Below are positions 1 through 12,400 of a stretch of 64,000 nucleotides of DNA, piece after piece. Position numbers and translations under genes: made by a program. This stretch comes from Geosiphon pyriformis. Lineage: Eukaryota; Glomeromycota; Glomeromycetes; Archaeosporales; Geosiphonaceae. The DNA lies in NCBI GenBank assembly GCA_016748015.1, contig JAAOMT010000009.1:1128970-1192969 (forward strand), given 5' to 3'. A model generated the notes under the pieces. That model was not told where the DNA came from. It searched no databases and saw nothing but the letters and a program-made list of their open reading frames with translations. The number at the start of each line of letters is the position of its first letter. The first letter of the stretch is position 1.

Positions 1-390
1 TCTTGTTTAGAAACTTGTTTATTATTAACTTAATAATTACTTTTTTGTTTTTGGAAGTTATATTCATATTTTTTTTATTAGCTTTATTTTTGTTGTCATA
101 GTTCATACTAATCTCTTTTATTATATATTTACTTTTTATATCTATACTTTCTGATTTAGTTATGTAGTTTGTTTTCAACTTTTTTTTCTTATTATTTATA
201 AATTTTTTCCAAAAAACTATAAATTTAAAACCAATATTATTATTAGCTAAAACATTATTTTTGCATTTTTTTCTTGATAATATACTATTTCTGTTTAAGT
301 TAATATTAATATTCTTAATTGTCTTTTTTATAATTACAATAATACTGTTATTAGCAATCTTATTGTTAAACACAAATGATTTAAAAGTAT
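1..390 (-). pseudogene. relic of LINE ORF1 N-terminus (same family as the element at 7.5-14.2 kb)
   Basis: Read on the minus strand, this A+T-rich stretch stays open for about 120 codons and runs off the left edge. Its translation follows the ORF1 start of the LINE at 7639 in order: KKTIK, then SRKKxK, then KSESI. After that SIDYGES of the better copy reads SMNYDNK here. The differences are mostly E to K, D to N and G to N or K, which are G-to-A changes on the coding strand. The start methionine codon appears as ATA. There is no selected coding function; this is a dead repeat copy. The alignment was made by eye. Confidence 0.6.
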
Positions 391-600
391 TAAATTAAAT
401 AGTAAAAATAGATAACAAACAAGAAATAAAAACAAAAAACTTTTTTTAAAACACTGTTCTTTTAAAAATTTGGAATAAATGAGAGAAAAAAGTTTTTTAA
501 ATATAATTAAAATATTATTATTACTTAAATAAAAAAACCTATAAAAAATAATAATATTAATTAATTAATTATATCTTAATATAATAATTATAATAAACTT
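391..600. other. A+T-rich spacer
   Basis: Nothing recognisable apart from A/T runs. It contains the sequence aattataata at 586-595, which reappears just after the poly-A tail of the LINE that follows and may be a target-site duplication. Confidence 0.5.
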
Positions 601-726
601 TTTTACTCTCATTGATCCCCTAACCACAATGAGAGCGAAAAATAATTTTGAAAAAATTGCTTTTCCTTTTCCCTCTCCCCTCAGCTCTTGTTAACTATTT
701 CTTCTAACTTATCTTTATTTGTTGCG

Positions 727-2668
727 ATGGAACCGGTGGGCTTGTCTGCTGGTGGTTCTGGTTTGGATTCGGGCAGATTTGGGGACCTGCCAGAGTGCCA
801 AAAACAAATGTGTTGATATGGTTTACATCCGTGGTGCGTCCTATAAGAAACCTAAGAAGCCTGCAGCTGGTGTTTCAGTTGTGTCATCCACTGGTCCATT
901 ACATTTGGAAGACTTGGGTGGTGACGATAATAAGCCAACAGTGTCCTGGGGAAGCAGAGTGAATAGCGTTTCTAGCAGTGTGAGTGGTCTTTCAGATGTC
1001 GAGAATTTGGAAAACTTAATTGCTGAGGAGACAAGCTACGTTGATTCAGGTGAGGATGACAAAATGGATGAGACTATACTGTACAGAACTCATACTCGGA
1101 TGTATGTGTTGGAACAGTCTCTTAAGGCACCTCTATTTATTACTGTGGACAAAGACGATGACAATTCTGTGTTGCTGCCTCCTAAAGTCAATGGATCTAA
1201 TCAGCTGCCTTCTTCTAGATCACGTGTTCTCGAGAGTCATAGTTTCAGGCCAGTGAAATCATTTGCTCTGGATGTGGATTTGTTAGCTGTTCCTGGCAGG
1301 ACTAATGATGATAAGCTTATTACAATTAAAAAAGTTTTTTACAAAATTGATGGTTTTGGAAGAGTTTCAACTCCCTCAAAATTTCCTGGTGTTATTTATT
1401 CAACTTTCACAAGTAAGTCTAGTTTGATAAAGGCCAGAGAAATGGCATCTCATGAAAAAATTATTGTTAATGGTGATCTTAGGAAACCAAACATTCGTTC
1501 AGATTGGGAAGTGATCGTTAAGGAGATCCCAGTAGATCTTCCCAAATCAGCGATTGAGGCAGTGTTCTCCAAGTTTGGCAAGATCATTTCAATCAAAGTA
1601 CAGCTTATTGGTCTTTGGCAAAAGGCCCTAGTAGAATATGAATTATCTGAGATAGCTGATTTGGTTGCAGATAAATGGTCTGTGTTCATGGGAAAAGATT
1701 CTGTTCGCATGGCAAAGACAAGTGTTGATAGACATATGTGGGTATCTAGAGATCAGCATCAGACATTGCTTTACACTCTTCCAGTTGGCACTACTGCCTA
1801 TGATTTGTCTGGATTGGTGAAGGCTTATGATGGGAAAACTTGTTTTATTGGCCATAATCCGACTTCATATGTTCATGATCGGTGTGTTGTGATTTGTTTT
1901 GAATGTAAGGCATCTAAGTTGGCTGCTATTGGTTCGGTCCTGGTCTTTAAGGGTGTGAGTTTGTGTTGGACTGGTCTCTCTTTGGCCTGTTGTACAGTGT
2001 GTAAACAATTCAGTCATGTTTCTGATATTTGTTCTATGAGTGGAAACTCTGGTGCTCGCAGTAAGTGGGTAATGACTTCTCAGAATTGGGCTCATCTGGC
2101 TAATGTGTATAAGAGGAAGCAGGCTCCTATTGCACACCCAGTTTTCTTTGGTGGCAAGATATGGGCCCAAGTTGCTGGTGGTTCCACCTTTCGTGTGGTC
2201 CCTTCTGGTCCTTCTGGTATTGGTGCAAATTTTGGTACAAGATCTGCCTCGGTAGAATCCTCTCCTTCTGATATCTCTGGTTTGTGCAATCAGATGGTGT
2301 TTTTGGAATGCTCTTTAGAGCTTTTGACAGACTGAGTTTCTGCCATTGCAAAAAAACTGAGCTGTGTTGAAGTGGTGTCTTCAGTGTTTTCTCCTCTTGT
2401 CCCCCCTCCCATTGCATCTACTTCTCTGGCCTTATGCGCAGATTTAGATATGGCATTGGATGTTCTGTTGGCGACATCTCTTTCTTTCTGCCCAACTGTT
2501 GATGATACTAATCCTGATTTTGGTTCCAGCAGTTCGAAGGTTCTAACTGCCAAGGTTGGTGGTCTGAAGTCAAAGTTGATGGCTTTGGATGCATTAGTTG
2601 GCTCGGTTTTGGCAAGATTGGATGTGTTGTGTTCTGGTTTGGGTTCCTCAGTTCTCTTGTCTTCTTAA
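727..2668 (+). pseudogene. LINE copy 1 ORF1 (RNA-binding gag-like protein), frameshifted
   Basis: The natural ATG is probably at 727 (product begins MEPVGLSAGG). Near 770-776 the frame shifts by one, and the rest reads in the next frame from about 780 to 2668, with one internal stop (TGA at 2333). The middle contains an RRM-like segment ending in a GLWQKALVEYE block. A zinc knuckle C-x2-C-x4-H-x4-C (CTVCKQFSHVSDIC) lies around 1990-2032. The C-terminal third is Ser/Val/Leu-rich and heptad-like (TAKVGGLKSKLMALD). The family is expected to bind element RNA in the ribonucleoprotein particle. Many codons look changed by C-to-T or G-to-A when compared with my memory of the family. Confidence 0.75.
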
Positions 2669-5600
2669 TGACTGGTCTGATTTGGAAGATTGCTACGTGT
2701 AATGTTCAGGGCATGAATGTTCCTGTGAAATAGGAAGATATAGTTTGTTGGCACAAGGACATGGGCAATTTGGTTTCTATTTTCACTGAGTCGAAGTTGA
2801 AGAATAAGGTTTGCTCCTGGATCATTAACAAGTTTGATAGTGTTTGGGTGTTTATCTCTGGTTTGAATTCTGAATATCTGGGTGCTGATGTGGCAGTTAT
2901 CATGGACTCTTTTTTAGCAAGGCATGTGTGCAAGATTTCTGAGGTGCCTGGCCGGCTTCTGTCTGTTAGATTACTTTTCAAGAATAAGCACTCAGTGTCA
3001 ATTCTGGGGCTCTATGCTGGTGCTTTTTCAGTGATACGATTTTTTCAAGTTGATGAGATTAACTCTCTTATTGCAAAAGCTGTTAACGAGTCTTCTTTCA
3101 TCATTCTCAGGAGTGATTTTAATGAAAACGGTACTCATAGGAGTGCAAGTTTCAAGAAATGCTTTGATTTGAGTCTGGTCAATTTTTTAGTTGGTAGCCC
3201 GGCTGCGAAAATGCCCACTTGGGAAAATTTTAGGGGTGTTAAAAAAACAATTGATTATGTGTTTGTCTCCCCAAATCTGGTCAATGCAATAGTACATCGT
3301 GAGGTTTTGAATATCAGTGAGCATTTTGACATGGACCATCAGGCTGTCTCAGTGGCTTTGGATTTGGGTGGGCTTTTGGATATGCATTTGAATTTTCTTT
3401 GCTCTCATGCGAATAGAGATCATTGGAAGTTTGATGTTAAAAGTGCCAATAGAGCTAAGTAGTTGGAGTTCAAAGATGCTTCGGCTGCTAATGTTTCTAT
3501 GTTTTCGGATGCTTTTGGTGTGACAGTGAGGTTTTCAGATATGAACGCTATGTGGAATATTGTTCACAAAATCATGGTTTTTTCAGTGGGTGGAGCATTT
3601 AAGAAAAAATGGTTCAAAGGTTTTGATAGTGTGTTTACCAAGTCTTCCTCTAGATTTCACAAGCTGGAACTGCTGGTTTTTAAGTTGGTTAAGGCTTCGC
3701 GTTTTGCTTTTAGTAATGGTTTTGCTTCTTTGTTAGAGGTGTGGCACAGATTGGACTTTTCTGGTGTATTAGTGGTTAAGTCTCTGTTTCTTTCAGATTC
3801 TAATTTTGATCTTATTCGTTCTGTACCGGCCAAAGCAAAAAAATCATACCGCTCTCTCAAATTTTTGGAATCCAAGCATACTAAGGAATTCTCGATCAAG
3901 CAGGCTATTGGTAAGAGAATGGAAGATTTTGAGCTGAACAAGAGTCACACCATTTGAGGTGTTTTGGAGCGTTCTTTTCGCAAGGTGGTCCTGGATCATC
4001 TGGTTGTAGGAGATAAGTTAATTTTAGAGCCTGTCTTGGTTAAGTCTAAGGTGGATGAAATTATGGAGGGATGGACCAGAAAATGTGAGGTGGTGTCTGA
4101 CTTATCTGAAGATTGGGTACACCAATATTGGCCTCTGGATTACATGTTCGATGGTGCTTTCTCTGATGTTATGTGTTCGATTAGTTTTAATGAGTTGTCA
4201 GCTGTTGTTAAGGATCTTCCTGATGGAAAGGCAGCTGGTCTTTCTGGTATCTCCAATGAATTGTGGAAACATTGTGACAAATCTGTTTTAGATATGCTTT
4301 TGGTGCTCTTAAATTTTTGTTTGGTTGGTGAGTTGGTTCCTGGGCCTTGGAGAGAGGCCTGAGTTTCGATGATTCCTAAATCATATGAATGGGAGGGAGT
4401 TCTCATGAACACCCATCCTATAGCTTTAATTGAAATGGCCTGCAAAATTCTCTCCAAGATTCTTTCAGATAGAATCTCTTTAGCTTACAGCACTTTTGAT
4501 GTCCTTTGTGGGGACAATTTTTCAGTGTTAAAAGGTATGATGACGCAATCTCTCATTTTTGCTATTGTTTCTGTGATTGAGAATGCTTTGGAGAAGAACC
4601 ATGAGCTTTGGCTGGTTTTACAAGACATGTACAAGGCTTATGACTTGGTTGGTTGAGAACATCTTAGGAGGAGTCTGGTCAGAATCAAAATATGTGACAG
4701 GTTTATTAAATTTTTTGGCAGTATTCACAATGGTCGCGTCAACAGAGTGATGACTGACTTTGGCTTAACTGATGGGTATTGTGTCTATGATGGACTGGAC
4801 CAGGGAGAAGTTTTCTCACCTCTTTTCTGGCATATTTTTTATGATTCACTTTTGTGCAAGGTCAAGAGACAGGATGGTGTGTATGGCTACAGGTTGAATT
4901 CTCATTTTATTTCCAGAACTGGCCGAGTAGATCCTTGAGCTGGGCTGACTTTGTTTTTCACTACTGGTGCTTTTGTCGATGATACTATTTGGATTGGTAG
5001 CAGCCAGGCTGCTACACAACACATCCTTGATGTTGCTAGTGAATTTTTCAGGTTCAATGACATTTCTGTAAATAACGACAAGACAGTAACCATCTTTATC
5101 AACTGTTGGGTGGTGAACCCTTGTTTAACTATCAGTGGCGCGCCTATTTCCATCGCCAAAAAAGAGAAATTTCATCGCTATCTGGGTATTTTTTTGTCTT
5201 TTGAGGGTCTTTTGAAGCCTAGCTTGGCTAAAGCTCAGACGGATGTACGGTTTTTTGTGAATCTTGTTTTGAGAAAGGCGGTCTCAGACAAACAATGTGC
5301 ATATTTGGTGTCTACAGTTCTTTTCCCTATCATCAGCTACAGGACTCAGTTCAGTTTCGTTTTTATTGGTGTTTGTAGTAAATGGGATGCTTTGGTACAC
5401 AAGATCTTGAAATCTAAGTCTGGGTTGCCGTGTGATTTCTCCAGTGATGCACTTCACCACCCCTTTTTGTACAATTTAAAGACTTTCAAACAAATCCAAG
5501 CTAAGAGTAAATTAGCCTCCGTTGTTGCTTTTGCGAATTCTGCTGGTGTCTTGGGTTGCTTGTTTTCTCATAGATCTCATGACCTTTAGGTTCTTAGCTG

Positions 5601-7356
5601 GTGTTCTCATCATCCCCTGCTGTTTCTAGCTCACATTGGTGTCAGTCCCTCAAATAATTTTTTGGCAGGTGTGGTTCACATCTTTTCTGGGTATGATTTG
5701 TCTTTGGGTGGCTTTCTGACTTGTGTTTTTCACCATCGGAGTGGTACTCCTATGTCTCTGGTTCTCAGTAAGCAATATTTTTTCAAGTGTGTCTTCTCAC
5801 TCAGGCGTTATGAAATTGCTTTTGTGGACCAGCTTCAAGACTGTAATAGGGATGTTTTCAGTTGGAGAACCTTCAAGCATTGGAAAAGGCTGGACCCTCA
5901 TGGCCCAGTCCTCTTGTGGTTTGATCTTTTTGTTCGCTTTCTCGGTGGTGTTGTTCTTTCTTCTATTTGTTTCTTCTCTGTGGAAGATCATGCTGATTCT
6001 GATGTTCATTTGTCTCATGGTTTTGGTGTGATTTGCAACACTCTGATGACCGTCGATGCTGCTCGCCTGTCTGTGTATATGGATGGGTCTCTAAGTGGTC
6101 TAGGCACTGTTGATGTAAAGACAAGTGCTGCCGTTTTCTTTGAGGACATTGACTTGGGTTTGGGTGTTGGGGTGTCTGGTTTGGTTTCTTCTACTCTGGT
6201 GGAATTGCAGGCAATGACTTTGGCTCTTGAGTGTGTTTCTGCTTTTCATTTGGTTGACTTGTTTTCAGACAGTTAGGCTGCTATGGATGCATGCAAGTTG
6301 GAGTCTTTGTTGGTCCATTTGGATTTCAGGAATCGGTGTTGGATTGAGTGCCATCACATAGCTAATGTCATTCGTCATAAGAATTTAGAGGTGAATTGGA
6401 TTAAGGTTAGAGGTCATTCAGGCATTTTAGGCAATGAATGTGCTGATGCTCTTGCCAAAAAGGCCACTTTTTCTGCTTAGCGCCTGTCTTATTTGATCGG
6501 TGAACGTTTTCTGAGAGCAGGTAGTACTGTGGTCTCTGGTAATTCTAGACGCTTTGTTCACAATATTTTCTGTTCGGTTCATCATGCTCACTGGGAGATT
6601 GGGTCTGGCTCTCGGGTTGTGGTAGATGATTTGCATGCTGATATTAATTGGTTTAAGTCATCTTTGGTGTGGCACCCTGATTCTCACTTGGCTGCTGGTT
6701 TCACTAATATGTGTATGGCTGGCTATCGGACTTATTTTATAAAGGCCCTTTATTGTTGGCTTCCAGTTGCTGTGTGGAAGTGCTTGTACAATAAGAGGTA
6801 TCCCAGTATAGTGTGTTTGTATTGTGGTGATGTTGAGATTTCGGATCATGTATTTTCTTGTTCCCATGATGCCACTGGTCATGTCCAATTGTTGGACATT
6901 CATGCTTCGGCTTGGGAGGCTCTTTCTGGTCTGTCCCGGTCTTCTTTGTGTGTCTTGCAGCTGTTAGCTTCCTATAGTTCCAAGATTAGAGTTGGTGTCG
7001 CTCTGCTTAAGGGCTTTGTTTTCAATAATTAGTATTATGAATCTGTCTTGGTTTTTAAGGACTCTGAGGTTGGGGCTAGGGAAATTGTGAATTTTGTGCA
7101 TGAGCTCTGTCTAGCATTTCAGGATGACTTTTGGTTGGTCCACGCCAGACACCGAGTGTTTATGAAAAAGCATGGTTTAATTCTGCATGACGGCTTCACT
7201 CCTGCTTCAGCTTTCAGTTTGCCTATGGTGTTTTCAGCTGGTGTAGTTAGATTGCTGGGTGTGGCTGAGGCTATTGGAGTTGGTTTCAGGTTTCGTAAGT
7301 TTTGTTCTATTTTTTCGGGTATTGGAGATTTGGTTTCTATGCATATAGGTGTATAG
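2668..7356 (+). pseudogene. LINE copy 1 ORF2 (endonuclease-reverse transcriptase-RNase H) with 10 stops
   Basis: A single frame from ATG 2668 to TAG 7354 would give about 1562 residues. It is interrupted by stops at 2731, 3460, 3955, 4360, 4654, 4936, 5587, 6274, 6478 and 7030, with no frameshift found. Visible domains: apurinic-type endonuclease (SDFNENG near 3115, TIDYVFVS near 3250, FDMDHQAV near 3330); reverse transcriptase (DMYKAYD motif A near 4630, QGEVFSP near 4800, FVDDTIW active site near 4972); RNase H (VYMDGS near 6077, SDS near 6270, HSGILGNECADALAK near 6415); and a terminal zinc motif CLYCGDVEISDHVFSC near 6811. It starts on the last base of the ORF1 stop (TAATG), suggesting reinitiation after ORF1. 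The catalytic residues survive although the frame is dead. Confidence 0.9.
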
Positions 7357-7638
7357 TGTAGTCCTGACTGGCCCGAGTGGCTAGTCATGTATAGAAAGCG
7401 CATAATTCACACCTAGGTTAGAACATTTATATGATGTATAGTACTAGGTTGTATTTGGACCTCACTCGTTAAAAAAAAAAAAAAAATTATAATATTAAAA
7501 AAACTTCTTTCTCTCTTTCGTCCAAAATTCTCAAAAAAGAGTCAAAAGTTTTTTCGAAAGAAGTTTTCTACCATTCAGTACAATAAATCAAAACTGTTTT
7601 TCGATTACAAAGCCACTGTTGGCCCTGTTATTGCTGTT

Positions 7639-9438
7639 ATGAAAAAGACTATTAAAGTTTCTGGTTCTGAAGGTGGTCTTAAGACTGTTGCATCAAGGAA
7701 AAAAAGGAAAGGAGATGTATTGGAAGAGAGTGTTGATGATAAAGAGATTGCTGCTAAAGCTCTTGGTGCTCATTTATGGGGTTCTGAAACTGATGACACT
7801 ATGAAGTCTGAGAGTATTAATATGGAGGAAGAGTGCTTGGTTGAAGAAACCAGTATTGACTATGGTGAAAGTGGTATGTTCATGGGAGGGGATCCTGATC
7901 AAACACCAAAGAGTTTGTGTGTAAAGACCAAGAAAGTATTGAGAAAGCCACTGGGTGTGATTGATTATGATACTGTCAATGTGAAAGATGATGTGTTAGA
8001 TAATTTTTTTCTTCTTCCACCCCCTCTTCCTATCAAGCCATCTGTTCTAATGTCTGTTTGCAAGTCCTTTGCTTTAAATATTGACCTTGTGACTGTTGCT
8101 GGGAAGTTTTTTCAGGAAAAATTGAGTTTTTTCAGAAAAATTTTTTCAGGTGTGAGTGGTTTTGGGGGGGCTTCTACTCCCTCAAAATTTGGTGGAATTA
8201 TTTGTGCAACTTTCACTTCAGAAGAGACAATGATGGCTGCAGCTAGACTAGCAAATGATCGTGGTGTTATAGTGAACACCAATCTTAAGTGCCCTAGCAA
8301 CAATCGTACAAATTGGGCAATTGTGCTGAAAGATATTCCTGTAGGAACATCTGTGGAGGCTGTGTGTACAGCTGTATCTGAATTTGGGGTAATTAAGATG
8401 ATCAAAATGCAACTGGTTGGTTTGTGGCAAAAAGCGATCGTCATATTAGTAGATCAGAATCAGGTTGATTAGTTAGCTGCCAAATGGTTCATTCTAATCG
8501 GGAAAGATGCGATACGAGTGGCCAGAGCTGACATCGACAAACATTCATGGGATGTTCGAGATAGGTTCAGAGCTATGCTATATACTCTCCCTATGGGCAC
8601 TACTACTCATAATTTGTAAGATTTTATTGGTTCTGTTGGCAGGAAGTCCTGCTTCATTGGTCGTGATTCTGTTAGTTATTCTCGTGTATGCTGTACTACT
8701 GTGTGCTTTGACTCTAAGTCGAATTTGTTTGGTGTTATGGTGGCTACCCCAGTTATAAAGGGCGTTGGTCTTTGCTGGTCTTGTCTCTTTCAGACTTTAT
8801 GTGCGGTTTGCGAAGGTTTTGGTCATACATCTTTTAGTTGCCGGTCAGTTAAGAGTGCTGTGGTTCCGAGTGGCAGAAAGGCTCCCCTTTTGGCTCAGAA
8901 TCAGTTCAGGTTGGCTAAGATTTATGCGAAAAAGTCTGCACTTATTTCTCGTCCTTTGGCTTTCAACAGTAAAACTTGGGCATCAGTGGTTAGTGCTCCT
9001 CCCGTGTGCACTTTTTGTGGTGCTGGTTTGTCTCTTGGTTCCAATAAAATTGGTAAACCCTTTCCTCCAGTTGTGAGCAACTTGGAATTTTGTTTGGTCA
9101 GAATTAAAAGCAGTCTTGTCAGCCTTATAGGACAGATTGGTGAGTTGGCTAAGAAGTTGAAGTCACTCATGCTGGCAGTTTCCCAGCCTAGCCCTGGACA
9201 TCAGCTGCTGGTGACCTCCTTATCACAGAATCAAGGAAAGGATATAGTGATAAGAGTGGGTTCAGGTGAAGCCACTAGTAACAAGATTGATCCAATTGTA
9301 GACTCGTTAGCATCTCCTCATGTTGTCAGATTAAAAAATATGTTGGATGGTCTCTCCAGGTCTGTGATGAGTTTGTCTGCTCATTTTGATAGTTTGACTT
9401 CAGCTGGTAGTGCTGTCTCTCTAACTTCTTCTCAATGA
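7639..9438 (+). pseudogene. LINE copy 2 ORF1 (gag-like, zinc knuckle), two stops
   Basis: The frame runs from ATG 7639 to TGA 9436 (about 599 residues) with stops at 8470 (TAG) and 8617 (TAA) and no frameshift. The N-terminal part is charged and Lys/Glu-rich (SRKKRKGDVLEESVDDKE). A central RRM-like region ends with QLVGLWQKAIV. The zinc knuckle is CAVCEGFGHTSFSC near 8800. The C-terminus has Leu/Ser heptads suggestive of a coiled coil. ATG of ORF2 (9435) overlaps the ORF1 stop as ATGA, typical of termination-reinitiation coupling in several LINE clades. The product would package element RNA. Confidence 0.8.
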
Positions 9439-12400
9439 GTGGTTTTATGTGGAAAGTTGTTACATGCAATGTTAAGGGTATGAATGTTCCTGCTAAACAG
9501 AATAACATTGTTCGATGGCATAGAGATATGGATAATTTGGTTTCAATCTTCATGGAAACAAAGTTAAGAGATAAGACTCATCCTTGGTTAGTTGACAAAT
9601 TTGATGGAGTTTGAGTGTTTTCTTCTGGCTTGGCCTCTGGCTACATGGATGCTAATGTTGCAATTGTTATGAACAGATCCTTAGCTAAGCATATGTATAA
9701 GATTTCTGAGATCCCGGGTTGTCTTCTCTGTATTAGATTACTTTTCAAGAATAAACTTTTGGTTTCAATTTTGGGACTGTATGCTGGTGTCTCTTTGGCT
9801 GTTCAATTTTTCCAGGCTGATGAGATCAATTGTTTGATTGCAAAGGCTGTAAATGAATTTTCCTTTGTCATTCTTAGTGGTGATTTCAACGAGGATGGTT
9901 TTCATATGTGTGCTAGTTTTAAGAAGTGCTTTGATTTGGGCTTGGTTAATTTTTTTGGGAGGAGCTTCTTTGCTAAGGCACTGACTTGAAGCAATTCTTG
10001 GGGTGTTGCAAAGATGATTGATTATGTGTTTGTTTCTTTAAATCTGGTAAATGCAATAATACAATGCAATGTTTTCGTTGTTAGTAAACATTTTGATATG
10101 GATCACAAAGCTGTTTCCATGTCTTTGGGCTTGGGTGGCTTTTTGGATATGCAGTTACACTCTCTTTACAAGCAAGCAAATAAAAACTGTTGGAAATTTG
10201 ATGTCAAAAATGCAAATGATGCTAAATGGGGTGAGTTTAGTGCATCTATGGTGGCCAATGCTGTCATGTTTTCAGGTGAGTTCTCTTCAGCCAGTAAGTT
10301 TTTGGATCTGGAAGCTATGTGGAACGTTATTCACAAAATCATAGTTCTTTCAGCAGATAGAACATTTAAAAAAAGATGGTTAAAGGGTTTTGATGGTGTT
10401 TTTACCAAGGTGTCTTCCAGGTTTCATAAGCTAAAATTGCTGGTTTCTAAATTGGTCAAGACTTCACGTTTGGTTTCTAGAAATAATTTTGCTTCTCTAC
10501 TAAAGGTATGGAACAGACTCAATTCTGCTGATGCTTTTGCAGTAAGGTCTCTTTTTCTTTCAGGTTCAAATTTTGGTCTTATTTGTTCTGCACTTGTCAA
10601 AGCAAGAAAATTGTATCACTCTTCCAAGTTGCTGAAATCCAAGCACACTGAGAAGTCCTCTATCAAGCGGGCCATTAATAAAAGAATGGAGAGTTTTGAG
10701 GTGAACAAAGGCCACACCATCAGGAGTGTTTTAGAGCATCCTTTTTGCAAGATGGTCTTGGATCATCTGATTGTGAGAGATGAATTGATTTTAGAGCCTA
10801 AGTTGGTTAAGTCTAAGGTGGATGAAATCATGAAAGGGTGGACCAGGAAGCACAAAGTGATATCTAATATCTCCGATGATTGGGCCCACCAATACCAGTC
10901 TCTGGACTATGTGTACAATGGTGCATTTTCAGGTGTTATGTGTTTAATTAGTTTTGATGAGATGTCTGCCATTGTCAATGGTCTTTCTGATGGGAAGACT
11001 ACTGGCTTTTCTGGTATCTCTAATGAATTGTGAAAACATTGTGACAAGACAGTTCTGAATATGCTTCTGGTGCTTTTAAACTATTTCTTGGTCAATGAAT
11101 TGATTCCAAAACCTTGGAGGAATGCTTGGGTTTTGATGATTCCGAAACCTTATGAATGGAAGGGAGTTCTCATGAACATCTATCCTATTGCTTTGATCAA
11201 GACAGCCCACAAAATTTTTTCCAAGGTTTTTTTGGATAGAATCTCTTTAGCTTGCAGCATGTTTGATGTTCTTCATGGAGACAATATTTCCATTCTAAAA
11301 GGAACAATAACACAGTCTCCCATTTTTGCTGTTGGTTCTGTTGTTGAAAATGTCTTGGAAAAGAACCAAGAACTCTGGCTGGTTTTACAAGACATGCGCA
11401 AGGCTTACAACTCGGTTGGTTGAGAACATCTCAGGAGAAGTCTGGTTAAAATTAAGATGTGTAACAAGTTTTTGGTGGCATTCACAATGGTCATGTTAAT
11501 AGAGTAATAACAGACTTTGGCTTGACTGATGGGTATCATGTTTATGATAGATTGGACCAAGGAAAGGTTTTCTTGCCTCTTCTTTGGTGCATATTTTATG
11601 ATTCACTTTTGTGTAAAGTCAAGAAACAGGAGGATGTGTGTGGTTACAAGGTAAATTCCCACTTTATTTCCAAAACTGGCCAAGCGGAATCTCAAACATA
11701 ATTGATGTCATTTCTTGCTGCCAGTGCTTTTGTCAATGATACAATTTGAGTTGGTAGGAGCCAGGCTGCTACACAACACATTCTTGATATTGCTAATAAA
11801 CTTTTCAGGTTTAATGATATTTTAATAAATAATGACAAGATGATAGCCATCCCTATCAACTGTCAGGTTGTAAGTCCTCGTCTGATTATCAGTGGTACAC
11901 CTATTTCCATTGTTAAGAAGGGGGAATCTCATCATTATCTGGGTATTTTTTTGTTCTCTGAGGGTCTTTCAAAGCCTAGCTTGGCTAAGGCTCAGTTTGA
12001 CATGTGGTTTTTTGTGAATCTGGTTTTGAGGAAGGCAATATCAAATAAACAGTGCACGTATTTGGTATCTGCAGTCCTCTTTCCTATTATCAGCTACAGA
12101 ACTCAGTTCAGTTTTGTTCCTATTAGTGTTTGCAATAAGTGGGATGCTCTGATGTGCAAGATTTTAAAGTCTAAGTCTGAGCTGCCACGTGATTTTCCCA
12201 ATAATGCACTTTATTATCCCTCTTTGTACAGTTTAAAGACTTTTGAACAGATTTAGGCTGAGAGCAAATCTGCTTCCATTGTGGTTTTTGCAAATTCCAC
12301 TGGTGTTTTGGGTCACTTGTTTTCTCATAAGTCTCATAATCTTCAGGTTCTCAGCTGACATTCTCATTACCTTTTATTGTTTCCAGCTCGTGTTGGTGTC

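Larger units (their letters stand above)
600..7486 (+). mobile_element. LINE retrotransposon copy 1, full-length but inactivated
   Basis: The unit has a pyrimidine-rich 5' leader, ORF1 (727-2668), ORF2 (2668-7356), a roughly 110-bp 3' UTR and a 16-base A run at 7471-7486. A 9-bp perfect hairpin stem (606-614 with 627-635) lies at the start. The sequence aattataata occurs at 586-595 and again at 7485-7494, fitting a target-site duplication, although the motif is low in complexity. ORF2 carries ten in-frame stops but keeps one reading frame over 4.69 kb. The domain order (ORF1 with zinc knuckle; endonuclease, reverse transcriptase, RNase H, C-terminal zinc motif in ORF2) is that of I/Tad-type non-LTR elements. 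Exact 5' boundary uncertain. Confidence 0.85.

Noticed and set aside
3460-7032. Stop-codon reassignment or readthrough in the LINE ORF2
   Set aside because: Both TAG and TGA interrupt the frames, the sister copy usually has a sense codon at the same place, and housekeeping genes nearby use these stops normally.
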